This document shows, piece by piece, positions 38,981 to 48,593 of a stretch of DNA of 64,000 nt (its first letter is position 1; every line of letters starts with the position of its first letter). Under the pieces are notes generated by a model. The model worked only from the letters and a program-made list of their open reading frames with translations, was not told where the DNA came from and did not search any database. Where the stretch lies: NCBI RefSeq assembly GCF_002101965.1, contig NZ_LQQA01000005.1:124001-188000 (forward strand), in the 5' to 3' direction. The translations under genes and the position numbers were made by a program. The stretch is from Mycolicibacterium wolinskyi. Its GTDB lineage: Bacteria; Actinomycetota; Actinomycetes; Mycobacteriales; Mycobacteriaceae.

Positions 38981-40039
38981 ATGACCGACAGGGTCCCCGA
39001 CGGGATAACAGTGACCACACCTAACCCAGCCGACTCAGGGTCGGGCGAAGCGCTCGCTTCACCGTTCCCTGAGCCGGAACCCATCTCCACCAACCCCTCC
39101 AAAGGAGCCAAGGTCCGCCCGGCGGACCGGATCTTCCGAGGGCTTGCCGAGGGCTCGGGCATCCTGATCGTCGCGCTCATCGCGGCGATCGGGGTGTTCC
39201 TGCTCTGGCGTGCGATTCCGGCGCTCGCCCGAAACGAGGAGAACTTCTTCCTCTACGGCGGCAACTGGATCACCACCGACACCTCGGCGATGCACTTCGG
39301 CATCCTCGACCTGCTGCAGGTGACGGTGTTCGTCTCGGTGTTCGCGCTGCTGCTGGCGATGCCGGTGGCGCTGGGCATCGCGATCTTCTTGACGCAGTAC
39401 GCACCAAAGCGCCTGTCGGGCCCGTTGGCCTACATGGTGGACCTGCTGGCGGCGGTGCCGTCGATCGTCTATGGCGTGTGGGGCCTGTACGTCTTGGCGC
39501 CGGTGATCAAGCCGTTCGCGGTGTGGCTCAACGAGAACATGTCGTGGCTGTTCTTGTTCAAGACGGGCAATGCCTCGGTGGCAGGTGGCGGCACAATCTT
39601 CACCGCAGGCATCGTGCTCGCCGTGATGATCCTTCCGATCATCACCGCGGTGACCCGTGAGGTCTTCATCCAGACGCCGCGCGGCCAGATCGAGGCGGCG
39701 CTGGCGCTGGGCGCCACGCGCTGGGAAGTCGTACGCACCACGGTCCTTCCGTTCGGCATGTCGGGCTACATCAGCGGCGCCATGCTCGGCCTGGGCCGTG
39801 CGCTCGGTGAGACGATCGCGCTGCTGATCATCCTGCGCGGCACGCAGACCGCGTTCAGTTGGTCACTGTTCGACGGTGGTTACACCTTCGCGAGCAAGAT
39901 CGCGGCCACCGCAAGCGAATTCAACGATCAGTACAAGGCAGGCGCCTACATTGCCGCGGGCCTGGTGCTGTTCATCCTCACCTTCATAGTGAACTCGCTG
40001 GCCCGCGCCGCGGTCGCCGGAAGGGGCGCGAAATCATGA
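38981..40039 (+). CDS. pstC: Phosphate ABC transporter permease PstC
   Basis: 352 residues, six membrane helices. The EAA loop ([20 protein letters not shown], around residues 232-251) contacts the ATPase. Intact. ATG 38981 is used; GTG 39011 is a possible alternative start. Its stop overlaps the pstA start by 4 bases. Since its partner PstA is truncated, this permease probably has no working backbone mate unless a complete copy exists elsewhere. Confidence 0.95.
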   Translation: MTDRVPDGITVTTPNPADSGSGEALASPFPEPEPISTNPSKGAKVRPADRIFRGLAEGSGILIVALIAAIGVFLLWRAIPALARNEENFFLYGGNWITTDTSAMHFGILDLLQVTVFVSVFALLLAMPVALGIAIFLTQYAPKRLSGPLAYMVDLLAAVPSIVYGVWGLYVLAPVIKPFAVWLNENMSWLFLFKTGNASVAGGGTIFTAGIVLAVMILPIITAVTREVFIQTPRGQIEAALALGATRWEVVRTTVLPFGMSGYISGAMLGLGRALGETIALLIILRGTQTAFSWSLFDGGYTFASKIAATASEFNDQYKAGAYIAAGLVLFILTFIVNSLARAAVAGRGAKS

Positions 40040-40674
40040 CATCCACGCTCGAACAGCCGGTCAAGGCGCCCGCATTCCAGGGCGTGAGCGTACGCCGCAA
40101 GCTGACCAACAACTTCGCAACGGTGCTTGTCTCGGTGTCGGTGCTGATTGCGCTCGTGCCGCTGCTGTGGGTGCTGTACTCGGTGATCACCAAGGGATTC
40201 GCGGCGATCACGTCACCGGTGTGGTTCACCAACTCGCAGGCCGGTATGACGGCGTTCTCACCCGGCGGCGGTGTGTACCACGCGATCGTCGGAACTCTGC
40301 TGCAGGGCATCGTCTGCTCGCTGATCTCGATTCCGATCGGCGTCATGGTGGCGGTGTACCTCGTCGAGTACGGCGGCGGTACGCGGCTGGGCAAGATCAC
40401 CACGTTCATGGTCGACATCCTGACCGGTGTGCCCTCGATCGTGGCGGCGCTGTTCATCTACGCGCTGTGGGTGGCGACCCTCGGTTTCGAGCGGTCCGGC
40501 TTCGCGGTGTCACTGTCGTTGGTGCTGCTGATGATTCCGGTCATCGTGCGCGCCACCGAGGAGATGCTGCGCATCGTCCCGATGGATCTGCGTGAGGCGA
40601 GCTACGCGCTGGGTGTGCCGAAGTGGAAGACGATTGTGCGCATCGTGATCCCGACGGCGCGCGGCGTTCTATAG
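40036..40674 (+). pseudogene. pstA: PstA, truncated by the mobile element
   Basis: 212 residues remain of about 300. The frame is normal through the EAA loop (LREASYALGVPKWKTIVRIV then IPTARG) and then ends within two codons (VL stop) where foreign sequence begins. The last two membrane helices and the GETAPVL-type segment are missing. A truncated permease of this kind should not form a channel. The missing 3' part is expected on the far side of the element, beyond the window. Confidence 0.9.
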
Positions 40675-40728
40675 CCAGCTGAACTGTTGTGGTTGACTGA
40701 TCAGACCCACCGAGAATGAGGGCCGATC

Positions 40729-42180
40729 ATGAGTGCTGCGCGTTGGCGGATCCACCGATACAGATTTGACCTGCCGGATGGTGACGTTCCAGCGGTGTTG
40801 GCGAGCAGGTCCGAGACACTACCGGAGCTGATCAAGGCAGTTGGCGGCCGAGACGGTCAACGATTCTTGCTGGGCCCGAATGGCTTTCCTGATCTCCGTG
40901 TGAACGATTTTCTCGGTTCTGCGCGGATGAGGAATATGGCGCAGACGAGCAATCGAGACTATGCCACCTCCCTAGCCTTGTGGCTGAACTTTCTGTCGAC
41001 GCGTGGGCAGGAGTGGTTCACGGCATCTGTCGATGATGTTGAGGAGTTTCAGTTCTGGCGCCTGACGGACCCTGCGAACCCCGAAAAGGTTGCTGCATCG
41101 ACGTTTTCTAAGGATATCGCCGCGTGCAAAAAGTTCTATCGGTGGGCGGCATCTCGTTATCCCGATGTAGTAGACGTCTTCGCAGATGTGGGGCCACCCC
41201 GCGCGAAGCGCACGGCCGGTGTCAAATGGTTGGATCCTGCGGCAATCGTGAGGTGGCGCGACGTGGGCCTACGCGGCAGGGGCCTTGATGGCCGGCGTGA
41301 CCAGTCATGGCGAGGGCGAAATGAGCAGCGAGACAGTGCTTTTGTCGACGGACTGTACGGTACGGGATTACGCCTCACCGAGTGGGGCTCGGTGGTCCTG
41401 CCAGAGCTCCCGCGCCTTGCATCAGGCAGATCCTTCTATACGTGCCGGTTAGCCGACAAGTGCGCCAAAGGTGGATACGGGCATCCCTACTGGATGCCAG
41501 TTGCTGTCCTGCGAGCGGTGCGCGCCTACATCGAGGGTGCCCGCGCACGGGCGGTTCGAGAGGCGCAAGCCGCGCATCGCTATGACACGATCGACGCACG
41601 CCAGATTGCGCGTCCGGCCGGACGTGGGAGCCACGTTGTCCTTGTGTCAGAGAATGGCCAGGATGTGCAGCGGCCATGGAATCTCATCGATCCAGAGCTG
41701 CGGCGACGGCTCTTCTACTCGACCGCCCAAGGTCTTGAGCCCATGGTGTTGTGGCTGAATGAGACTGGAATGCCACGAGATCCACATGGATGGCACCACA
41801 CTTTCGAAAATGCCAACCGACGGATCGAAGCTCTCGGTCTGTCCAACTTCAGCTGCACTCCACACATGCACCGGCACTCGTTTGCTCTCAAATGGTTTTC
41901 GATCGGCAAGTTGGTGTATATGGCCCGGCTTGGTTCTGTCGGTGAGGAGAGCGCGAACGACTTTCGCTCTCAGTTCGGAGATACCTGGCATCTCGTTCAA
42001 ACGATGCTTGGTCACGCACGCGTGGAGACGACGAAAAACGTGTACCTGGAACCATTCCGGAACCTCGACGTCGAGATTTTGCTGGCTCATGCCGACGGCT
42101 TTCCGTTGAAAGAGTTTCTTGCCCAAGTGTTTCGTCAGCATCCTAACGTCGCCAGTGACCCGGTCGGGACTGGTTCGTGA
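40729..42180 (+). CDS. Tyrosine recombinase 1 of the transposition module (TnpA-like)
   Basis: 483-residue site-specific recombinase. N-terminal SAM-like core-binding domain (residues about 60-150: YATSLALWLNFLSTRGQEWF). Catalytic domain with Arg215 in YGTGLRLTEW, H379-x-x-R382 in PHMHRHSFALKW, His429 in LGHARVETT and nucleophile Tyr439 in KNVYLEP: the full R-H-R-H-Y set. Starts 62 bases inside the element; its stop overlaps the next gene (GTGA at 42177). Confidence 0.9.
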   Translation: MSAARWRIHRYRFDLPDGDVPAVLASRSETLPELIKAVGGRDGQRFLLGPNGFPDLRVNDFLGSARMRNMAQTSNRDYATSLALWLNFLSTRGQEWFTASVDDVEEFQFWRLTDPANPEKVAASTFSKDIAACKKFYRWAASRYPDVVDVFADVGPPRAKRTAGVKWLDPAAIVRWRDVGLRGRGLDGRRDQSWRGRNEQRDSAFVDGLYGTGLRLTEWGSVVLPELPRLASGRSFYTCRLADKCAKGGYGHPYWMPVAVLRAVRAYIEGARARAVREAQAAHRYDTIDARQIARPAGRGSHVVLVSENGQDVQRPWNLIDPELRRRLFYSTAQGLEPMVLWLNETGMPRDPHGWHHTFENANRRIEALGLSNFSCTPHMHRHSFALKWFSIGKLVYMARLGSVGEESANDFRSQFGDTWHLVQTMLGHARVETTKNVYLEPFRNLDVEILLAHADGFPLKEFLAQVFRQHPNVASDPVGTGS

Positions 42181-44039
42181 GCCCTCGCGGCCGGCGGGCA
42201 ACGTTGCCCAGCGATGGGCAGACTTCGCATGGATTGCAGCCAGACGGCTTGACGGTGCGCTGCTTTGACCAGGGCGGGGACTCGGTTCACGACTTCGATT
42301 TCTCCCGAATTCCGGTTGACCCGGAGCTCCAGCGAGGATTGGCGAGGGCCTTTGCGCGACGAACGGCGCCAGGCAGCAGGCTGACCAGGATGGAGGGATT
42401 CAAGTACGCATTCCGCGCTGCGCAAGTCTTCGGTGGTTTTCTTGGCGGACTCATGAACCCACCGACTTCCATGGCCGATCTGGCCGATGTCCACATCGAA
42501 GACTTTCATGAGCATCGCCGCGCCACCACAACATCGGCACATCGCGAAGTGTCGGAACTAAAGTCGTTGCTGCGCAACAGCAGTGAACTTACTCCCGCCA
42601 CACTTGCCAAGGCTTGCGAACTGACTCCGCAAACCCCAGCAGCCAGCAGGAAGACTAGTTACAGTCGCGCCGAGTTCACCCAGATCGCTCGACTAGCACG
42701 GTCGGACTTGCGTGCCGCGGCCTCCAGAATCCGCAAGAACCGCGAGCTGTTGCGCCAGTACCGAGCCGGGAAGCTGACTGACCCCGACCGTCGTTTCGAA
42801 CTCCTGGAGTTCGTTGACCAGCACGCTGACGTGCCCCGCTACTCTCGCCAGACACCTAATGGAAAATTCGCGCCCAAGACCTGGGTGCGAGACTCGGGAT
42901 TCGGCTCGGTTGCCGAGGTCGTCGGCTGGTTGCACCTAACCTGTACCGAGCTCGTGGCCGCAGCACTGCTGCTGGGAATCATGGCAGGCCAGAATCGCAG
43001 CGTCATCCTGAGCCTCACGACCGCCCACCATCGAGCCGATGGCTACATCGATGGACAGAAGTCCATCGCCATCCTCGACACGTACAAGGCGCGTCGAGGA
43101 TCCCGGGCCTACATGAACCTGGCGTTGGCCGAGATCCCCGACTGGATCACCGTCCCCTCGACGTTGGCTTCGCCGACAGCTCGCGACGAGCTGCACACCC
43201 CGTTCGGTCTGTATGCCTTGTTGCTTGACCTGACGTCACGCTCGCGCGAACTCGCCGATACTGACCGGCTCCTGATCGGCTATCACGCCAACGGACCAAA
43301 CAGTCGCGGTATTCGGGCGCTTGGCGGCACTGAACCGTTCCGCATGTGGTCGGCTCGCCACAAGATTCAGCCCGATGTCTCCGAGATCAACGCGCACGGG
43401 TACCTGTCGGTGACATTGGACCGGATCCGTCTGACCTACGTCACGTTGCACCAGAAACCCGTCGCGCACACCGAGGCCACGTTGGTCAGGGACTATCTCA
43501 GTCGTGATCGAGGCAATCTCGGCCAGTACCGCCAGGTCGTTGCGGCCGCGCTCACCGAGGAGGTCGCCAAAGCCCGAAGTCGCAGTGTCATGGAATCCCT
43601 GAGTCGCGAGGAGCTTGTCCAGTCCGATGCCGGCGAGCTTGCCGCCAAACACGGCATCGAGCTGGCAATCTTCAAACGCATGCTCGCGGGCGAACTCGAT
43701 ACGGTGATGAGCGCCTGTATCGATAACGACAACAGTCCGTTCGGGACGCCGGGGCAACCGTGCCGTGCGTCGTTCATGAAGTGCCTGGAGTGCCCGTGCG
43801 CCCGCGCGTTGCCCCACCATCTGCCGGTCCAAGTCCTCGTCTTCGACCGGCTGCAAGCACGAAAAGCCGATATGACTCCGCTGGCCTGGGCGCAGCGGTT
43901 CGCGCGCGCCCACACTCAGCTGACTGACTTACTCAGTCGCCACGACGCCGCCGATGTCGCACAGGCGCGTGCGGATGCCACGTCGCAGCAACACGCGATG
44001 GTGGACCGGTTCGTCAACCGGGAAATGGACATTCGATGA
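42177..44039 (+). CDS. Tyrosine recombinase 2 of the transposition module
   Basis: 620-residue protein with a long N-terminal region and a divergent recombinase domain: Arg274 in MAGQNRSVILSL and a probable nucleophile Tyr440 in LVRDYLSRD; the box II segment LDRIRLTYVTLHQKPVAHTE has Arg but not the classic HxxR. The C-terminus has a Cys cluster CRASFMKCLECPCARALPHH that may bind zinc. GTG start overlaps recombinase 1; ATGA overlap with recombinase 3. Confidence 0.8.
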   Translation: MSPRGRRATLPSDGQTSHGLQPDGLTVRCFDQGGDSVHDFDFSRIPVDPELQRGLARAFARRTAPGSRLTRMEGFKYAFRAAQVFGGFLGGLMNPPTSMADLADVHIEDFHEHRRATTTSAHREVSELKSLLRNSSELTPATLAKACELTPQTPAASRKTSYSRAEFTQIARLARSDLRAAASRIRKNRELLRQYRAGKLTDPDRRFELLEFVDQHADVPRYSRQTPNGKFAPKTWVRDSGFGSVAEVVGWLHLTCTELVAAALLLGIMAGQNRSVILSLTTAHHRADGYIDGQKSIAILDTYKARRGSRAYMNLALAEIPDWITVPSTLASPTARDELHTPFGLYALLLDLTSRSRELADTDRLLIGYHANGPNSRGIRALGGTEPFRMWSARHKIQPDVSEINAHGYLSVTLDRIRLTYVTLHQKPVAHTEATLVRDYLSRDRGNLGQYRQVVAAALTEEVAKARSRSVMESLSREELVQSDAGELAAKHGIELAIFKRMLAGELDTVMSACIDNDNSPFGTPGQPCRASFMKCLECPCARALPHHLPVQVLVFDRLQARKADMTPLAWAQRFARAHTQLTDLLSRHDAADVAQARADATSQQHAMVDRFVNREMDIR

Positions 44040-46174
44040 CCGCGCCGCAACCTTCCGTTGCATGGGATTGCCCCCTACCAGTCGGTGTGCACTGGCCGCA
44101 CGATCACACGCTGGTCCTGATCAACCGCGAGCTTGTCTCAGGGGTAGACATCGCCGCGCTGAGCCGTTTTGGCGATGATCACTGGAGTTTGACCGAGGCC
44201 GTCTTCGAAGAACACGCATATACGCTCAAGCTCAACTTTACTGCGATACCGGCGCCACTACGAACGGCGTCCAAGCACTACATCTGGCAGCTGATCAACC
44301 ACGACGTCCCCACGCCGTTCCACCAACAGGCGGTGGGGAAGGCATCGATACGTACCGTGATGAGTGCCTGGCCGAGCTTCAAAGCCTTCACCGTGTGGTT
44401 AAACCAGCGAAACATCGAGTCTTTCGGTGCGGTCGACGACGATGTCCTCGACCGCTATCTGTCCCATCTTGCGGACTCCGAAACCACCCTCGACATCAAG
44501 CATCGCCGTGCGCTCGAGGTACGACGACTGTGGAGCTACCGCTCAATCCTGCCCGAATCGATGCGACTTCCCCTCCCGCCGCCCTGGAATGATGATCCCC
44601 TGCACGAGCTTCTGGGGAAGTCGCTGTCGCGCAGGGAAAACCGCACGCCCCGCATCGCGGAAGCCAGCATGCAGGCCCTGCTGCACTGGGCGTTGCGATT
44701 CGTAGAGGAATTCTCAGTCGACATCGTCAGTGCGCACGACGAACACCTACGCCTCAAAGGTCTTTCCCCGCAAGCCCGGCGCGATCGCAACGGCGGACGT
44801 CTCGGGCGAAGCCGCGGCGACGAGATGGAGCGCCGGGTAGAGACCTACCTGGCCCGTCTGCAGGAAATCGGCGGAGCCCTACCTGGGAAAGTCGATGCGA
44901 CTGGCACGATACAGCTTGACCTGCAACATCTGCAGAGGCAGCTGGAGATGGTCATCAATCAGAAAACATTGACCTACCCCGCCGGTGCGCTGATTGTGCA
45001 GTCAGACCTCCCAATTGCCGACGCCGCCTATCTCGACACCCCGATCACCGCAACCCTCGACGGACGTCCCTGGCGGGACCGCCCCATCGCCTACGAAGAA
45101 GCGCGCACGTTGGCCAACCACCTCAGCACTGCGGCCATGATCGTGATCACCTACCTTTCGGGCGCCCGGCCAGGTGAAGTCCTCAATCTTCGGCGCGGAT
45201 GCATAGATCGCGACGGCACAGCCGATATGTGGCTGATGTCCGGGCTGGTGTTCAAAAACGTCGTCGACGATGACGGCAACAAGCTCCCGACAGGACAACA
45301 ACGCCGTGATCCGTGGGTAGTGGTGAAACCCGTCGCCGACGCGGTGGCGGTCTTAGAGCGCCTGCACACCCACCCCCTGTTGTTTCCGGCCAGAATCCAG
45401 CCCTACAAGGAAGCCACGAACTTCGCCCGCATAGGCCAGGCCCGCAGCAGCACCAGAGCCATCGCGACCATTGCCGAGTTCATCGACTGGGTCAATGACT
45501 ACTGCACTCACCACGGCCGGCCAGGCATACCCATCGACCCGCACCCGATCAACCTCTCGCGGTTCCGGCGTACGTTGGCCTGGTTCATCCGGCGACGACC
45601 CCGCGGCCTGGTCGCCGGCGCCATCCAATACGGACACGTGCACACACGATTGATCCAGGGATACGCCGGTGACTACAGCTCGGGTTTTCCCGACGAGTAC
45701 GCCTACGAAGACTTCCTGGCACGCCTGGAAGAAATGGCCATCGACCATAAGGCACTCGAAGACGGCGAACACGTCTCCGGGCCCGCTGCCGACGAATACC
45801 GTCAGCGGGTCCACGCCGCCGAGCGCACGTTTGCAGGCCACGTGCTGACCACCCCCCGACAAGCACGCGACCTGCTGGGCAACTCATTGCTGCAGATCTA
45901 TCACGGCGACGGAATGACCTGCGTGTTCAAGGCACAGGAAGCCGCATGCCAGCTGCGCGGCAGTGTCGACGATCCGATGCTCACCCCCGACATCGATGAC
46001 TGCCAACCAAACTGCCGCTGTATCGCGCACACCGACCGTGACGTCGCCGCCATCCAACAACACCGCGATGAGCTTCACGAGATCGTCAATGACCCACTCG
46101 CGCCACCTATCAGGCATCAACGCGAGCACCGCGAACTTCAACGCCTCGACAAGATCCTGGAAAGACACCAATGA
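44036..46174 (+). CDS. Tyrosine recombinase 3 of the transposition module (TnpB-like)
   Basis: 712 residues. N-terminal DNA-binding part with SAM-like helices; catalytic part with Arg378 in YLSGARPGEVLNLRRG, box II SRFRRTLAWFIRRR, and YGHVHTRLIQGYAG carrying His and probable nucleophile Tyr543. The tail has Cys residues (QEAACQLRG, DDCQPNCRCIAH) like other large TnpB-type recombinases. Overlaps both neighbours by 4 bases. Confidence 0.85.
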   Translation: MTAPQPSVAWDCPLPVGVHWPHDHTLVLINRELVSGVDIAALSRFGDDHWSLTEAVFEEHAYTLKLNFTAIPAPLRTASKHYIWQLINHDVPTPFHQQAVGKASIRTVMSAWPSFKAFTVWLNQRNIESFGAVDDDVLDRYLSHLADSETTLDIKHRRALEVRRLWSYRSILPESMRLPLPPPWNDDPLHELLGKSLSRRENRTPRIAEASMQALLHWALRFVEEFSVDIVSAHDEHLRLKGLSPQARRDRNGGRLGRSRGDEMERRVETYLARLQEIGGALPGKVDATGTIQLDLQHLQRQLEMVINQKTLTYPAGALIVQSDLPIADAAYLDTPITATLDGRPWRDRPIAYEEARTLANHLSTAAMIVITYLSGARPGEVLNLRRGCIDRDGTADMWLMSGLVFKNVVDDDGNKLPTGQQRRDPWVVVKPVADAVAVLERLHTHPLLFPARIQPYKEATNFARIGQARSSTRAIATIAEFIDWVNDYCTHHGRPGIPIDPHPINLSRFRRTLAWFIRRRPRGLVAGAIQYGHVHTRLIQGYAGDYSSGFPDEYAYEDFLARLEEMAIDHKALEDGEHVSGPAADEYRQRVHAAERTFAGHVLTTPRQARDLLGNSLLQIYHGDGMTCVFKAQEAACQLRGSVDDPMLTPDIDDCQPNCRCIAHTDRDVAAIQQHRDELHEIVNDPLAPPIRHQREHRELQRLDKILERHQ

Positions 46175-46629
46175 CTTCCACTGCCACACACGACGACCCG
46201 GTCCGCGCCCAGATCCTCGCCGCAATGGATCGCCTGCTCGCCGGCCAGCCACTGCGATCCACGGGAAGACTGTCGGTGTCACAGCTAGCCGTCGAAGCCG
46301 ACATCCCACGCTGGCATCTCACCCATCAGCACGTTGATCTTAAAGAGCTCTTTCAAGCCAAGGTGCGCAACGCCGACGGCGCTCCCGCAGCGTTCTCCCG
46401 CCACCTCAGCGACTACGCCAAACTCAAGGCTGATCACGCCAAGCTGATCGCGCACTGTGCCGAGCTTGAGCAACGACTTCAGCTCTACGCCACCGTCATC
46501 AATGTGCTCGCGCTCGAACGAGACACCGCACACAATCAACGCCCCGTCACCAACATCCGGACGCGCCGACGGATCGGCTCACCCGACCCAAAGCCGGGAC
46601 CGCGAAGAAACCACGACGACACGACATAG
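46171..46629 (+). CDS. Small helical accessory protein of the transposition module (TnpC-like)
   Basis: 152 residues, helical: an N-terminal HTH-like part (LSVSQLAVEADIPRWHLTHQH, residues about 35-55) and a coiled coil (YAKLKADHAKLIAHCAELEQ, residues about 85-105), then a basic tail. In Tn554, TnpC is a small protein that aids or orients insertion; by position, coupling and size this is its counterpart. Sequence family DUF6262-like, moderately sure. Confidence 0.72.
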   Translation: MTSTATHDDPVRAQILAAMDRLLAGQPLRSTGRLSVSQLAVEADIPRWHLTHQHVDLKELFQAKVRNADGAPAAFSRHLSDYAKLKADHAKLIAHCAELEQRLQLYATVINVLALERDTAHNQRPVTNIRTRRRIGSPDPKPGPRRNHDDTT

Positions 46630-47059
46630 CCGGCCCCGCCGCGCGCGGGCGAACACCGCGTGCCGATGTAGATCGATGCCAGCGGCCATTACCAAGGCCT
46701 CACCGACCATGCCCCGCGGATACTCTCCACGACACACGAGTCGCGGCTATCCTGGTGTGGATCACCCCTATTGGGGTTCCCGCACGCGCTCTGGCCGGCA
46801 TCGGCTACACGATCCGGCGCGACCGCGGCGGTGTGGCGGCGCCACCGCCGTCCCAACCCACGGGCGCCAACCGGCCCCGATCACCGGTTGGCGCCGTAGT
46901 CCTCGGCCACCGTTCGCCTGCCTGACGAATCGCCCTTTGCTCGGTGTAGGCGGTGTTGCAGGCAATTTCGAGATTCTGCATGCGGGACGCGCTTGTGGTG
47001 ACCGACACTGTCGGGCTGGGTGGGCACTACATAGTGCACGAGCTCTGGAGGGAACGTCG
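46630..47059. other. 430-base gap after the transposition module, with a small palindrome
   Basis: No gene that I can support. GCACTA (47024-47029) and TAGTGC (47032-47037), separated by two bases, form a short palindrome 22 bases before the DUF3644 start, a possible operator. A GGAG at 47047-47050 or GGAGGG just after it serves as ribosome binding site for 47060. Confidence 0.4.
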
Positions 47060-48073
47060 ATGGGTGCGCCGTACGTGTCGATCAAGCGACTGGTGGACAA
47101 CTCGCTGGCCGCGATGCTGGCCGCAATCGAGGTATACAACAAACCGCAGATGACCTATCGCGATGAACTTGCCGTGATGCTGGTCGTCAATGCCTGGGAA
47201 CTCGCGCTCAAGGCGACCCTGCGCCGAAGCGGCCGTACGATCTTCTATCCCAAACAACGCGGTGAGAAGTATCGATCGATCGGGCTCGACGACGCGTTGG
47301 GCCGGGTTGGAGGGCACTCGCTGTGGCCGGCAGGGATAGACGGGCCCGCGGTGGCAGCCAACGTCAAGGCGCTCACCGAGTATCGCGATCGGGCCATCCA
47401 CCTCTACAACGCGCAGGGATTGGGCGCGGTCATCTATCCGTTCCTGCAGCAAAACGTCTTGAACTATCGAGATTTCATGCTGGCCAAGTTCAAGAAGGAC
47501 CTCGCCGATTCCATGACCTGGCAACTACTGCCGCTGGGCGCGACGGCCCCGGCTGACGTTGTGCAGTTCATGCGCGTAGACAACAACGCCACGATGATCG
47601 CCGAGGTGCAGCAGTTCATCGAGGACCTGCGCCGGTTGATGAACGAAGCCGAGGCCGCGGGCGGCGATCTGGCCCGGGTGGCCACCATCTACGACATCAA
47701 TCTGCAGTCAGTGAAGAAAATGACCAGCGCTGATCTGGTCGTCGCCGTCTCACCCACAGCCAGCGGGCAGGTCGTGGTACGCAAAACCGACCCCAATCAG
47801 ACCCACCCCTACAACCAGAAGGAGCTGCTGGCGAAGGTGAACGCCAAACGCACCGGCAGAGCGCTGACCACATATGACCACCAAGCGCTGTCGTGGAAGG
47901 AAAACCTCCGTGACAACCCGGCATTGGCCTGGAAGCACAGCAACGGCGCGTCGCATGTGTGGTCGGGTGAGGCTGTCAGCTACCTCGCGTCGCTCGCCGA
48001 CGAAACCTACGACAGGATCCGAACCGAATACAACGCCTTCCTGCGGGCACGGGCATCACCCGACGCCGGATAG
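47060..48073 (+). CDS. DUF3644 protein with HEPN-type R-x4-H motif
   Basis: 337 residues. Residues about 1-190 match DUF3644 (KRLVDNSLAAMLAAIEVYNK, ELAVMLVVNAWELALKATLR). Arg109-x4-His114 in EYRDRAIHLYN fits the HEPN ribonuclease signature R-x4-6-H. The C-terminal region (residues about 240-335: AKVNAKRTGRALTTYDHQAL) may be a separate HTH or recognition domain. A role as an RNase in defence or toxin function is inference. ATG 47060 has a strong SD (CTGGAGGGAA); an upstream extension of the frame is non-coding. Confidence 0.75.
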   Translation: MGAPYVSIKRLVDNSLAAMLAAIEVYNKPQMTYRDELAVMLVVNAWELALKATLRRSGRTIFYPKQRGEKYRSIGLDDALGRVGGHSLWPAGIDGPAVAANVKALTEYRDRAIHLYNAQGLGAVIYPFLQQNVLNYRDFMLAKFKKDLADSMTWQLLPLGATAPADVVQFMRVDNNATMIAEVQQFIEDLRRLMNEAEAAGGDLARVATIYDINLQSVKKMTSADLVVAVSPTASGQVVVRKTDPNQTHPYNQKELLAKVNAKRTGRALTTYDHQALSWKENLRDNPALAWKHSNGASHVWSGEAVSYLASLADETYDRIRTEYNAFLRARASPDAG

Positions 48074-48191
48074 CGCCGAACCGTCGTCAAGCGCCGGCCG
48101 CTCGCCGAGCCCTCGCTGACGAAACGTGGGGCAGCGACACCCACGGGCAAGGCCGCCGCGGAGTTAGGTAACTGTTCACTTGTAAACCGAT

Positions 48192-48223
48192 ATCGATGTC
48201 TGTCAATATTGATGTATGTCGAA
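48192..48223 (+). promoter_or_regulatory. ArsR operator at the first ars operon
   Basis: ATCGATGTCTGTCAAT (48192-48207) differs at one position from ATCGATGTTTGTCAAT before the second arsR. A weaker copy, ATTGATGTATGTCGAA (48208-48223; 12 of 16 positions), follows directly and overlaps the arsR start codon at 48216, so bound repressor would block both transcription and start. Confidence 0.65.
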
Positions 48224-48593
48224 TTCATTGTCGGCGGTGCCGACCGAGGCATGTTGCCCTCCGGGGGCGCTCCTGCGGGAGCCCCTGTCTGCCGCCGCGG
48301 CGGCGGATATGGCGGTAAAGCTCAAGGCACTGGCCGATCCGGTTCGCCTGCAATTGTTTTCCGCGGTTGCCAGCCATTCCGGCGGTGAGGCGTGTGTCTG
48401 CGACATCTCCGTCGGACTGGATGTGTCGCAGCCGACGGTGTCGCATCACCTCAAGGTGTTGCGCGATGCCGGCCTGGTGACTTCGCAGCGTCGGGCGTCG
48501 TGGGTGTATTACGCGGTGGTGCCCGAAGCGCTGGCCGGCCTGGCCGTCCTGCTCGGGGGCACCGCCCACAACACGGCAGGGGTGCCGGCATGA
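48216..48593 (+). CDS. arsR: ArsR-family arsenite-responsive repressor
   Basis: 125 residues with a winged helix (DVSQPTVSHHLKVLRDAGLVTSQRRASWVYY). Candidate As(III) ligands: Cys13-Cys14 near the N-terminus (EACCPPG) and Cys60/Cys62 in ACVCDI at the start of the DNA-binding helices. An N-terminal Cys pair with a Cys near the HTH is the arrangement of Corynebacterium glutamicum ArsR. Stop overlaps the ACR3 gene (ATGA at 48590). Confidence 0.93.
   Translation: MSNSLSAVPTEACCPPGALLREPLSAAAAADMAVKLKALADPVRLQLFSAVASHSGGEACVCDISVGLDVSQPTVSHHLKVLRDAGLVTSQRRASWVYYAVVPEALAGLAVLLGGTAHNTAGVPA

Noticed and set aside
40674..40728. Terminal inverted repeat or target duplication at the left end of the element
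   Set aside because: The right end is outside the window, so no repeat pair can be tested; TGATCA near 40698 is too short to call.
46457..47059. Upstream extension of the DUF3644 reading frame
   Set aside because: Overlaps the TnpC-like gene in another frame and has shadow-like composition; the ATG at 47060 has a strong ribosome binding site.
46768..47142. Minus-strand frames in the gap before the DUF3644 gene
   Set aside because: Arg/Pro-rich composition typical of shadow frames, and they run into the DUF3644 gene on the opposite strand.
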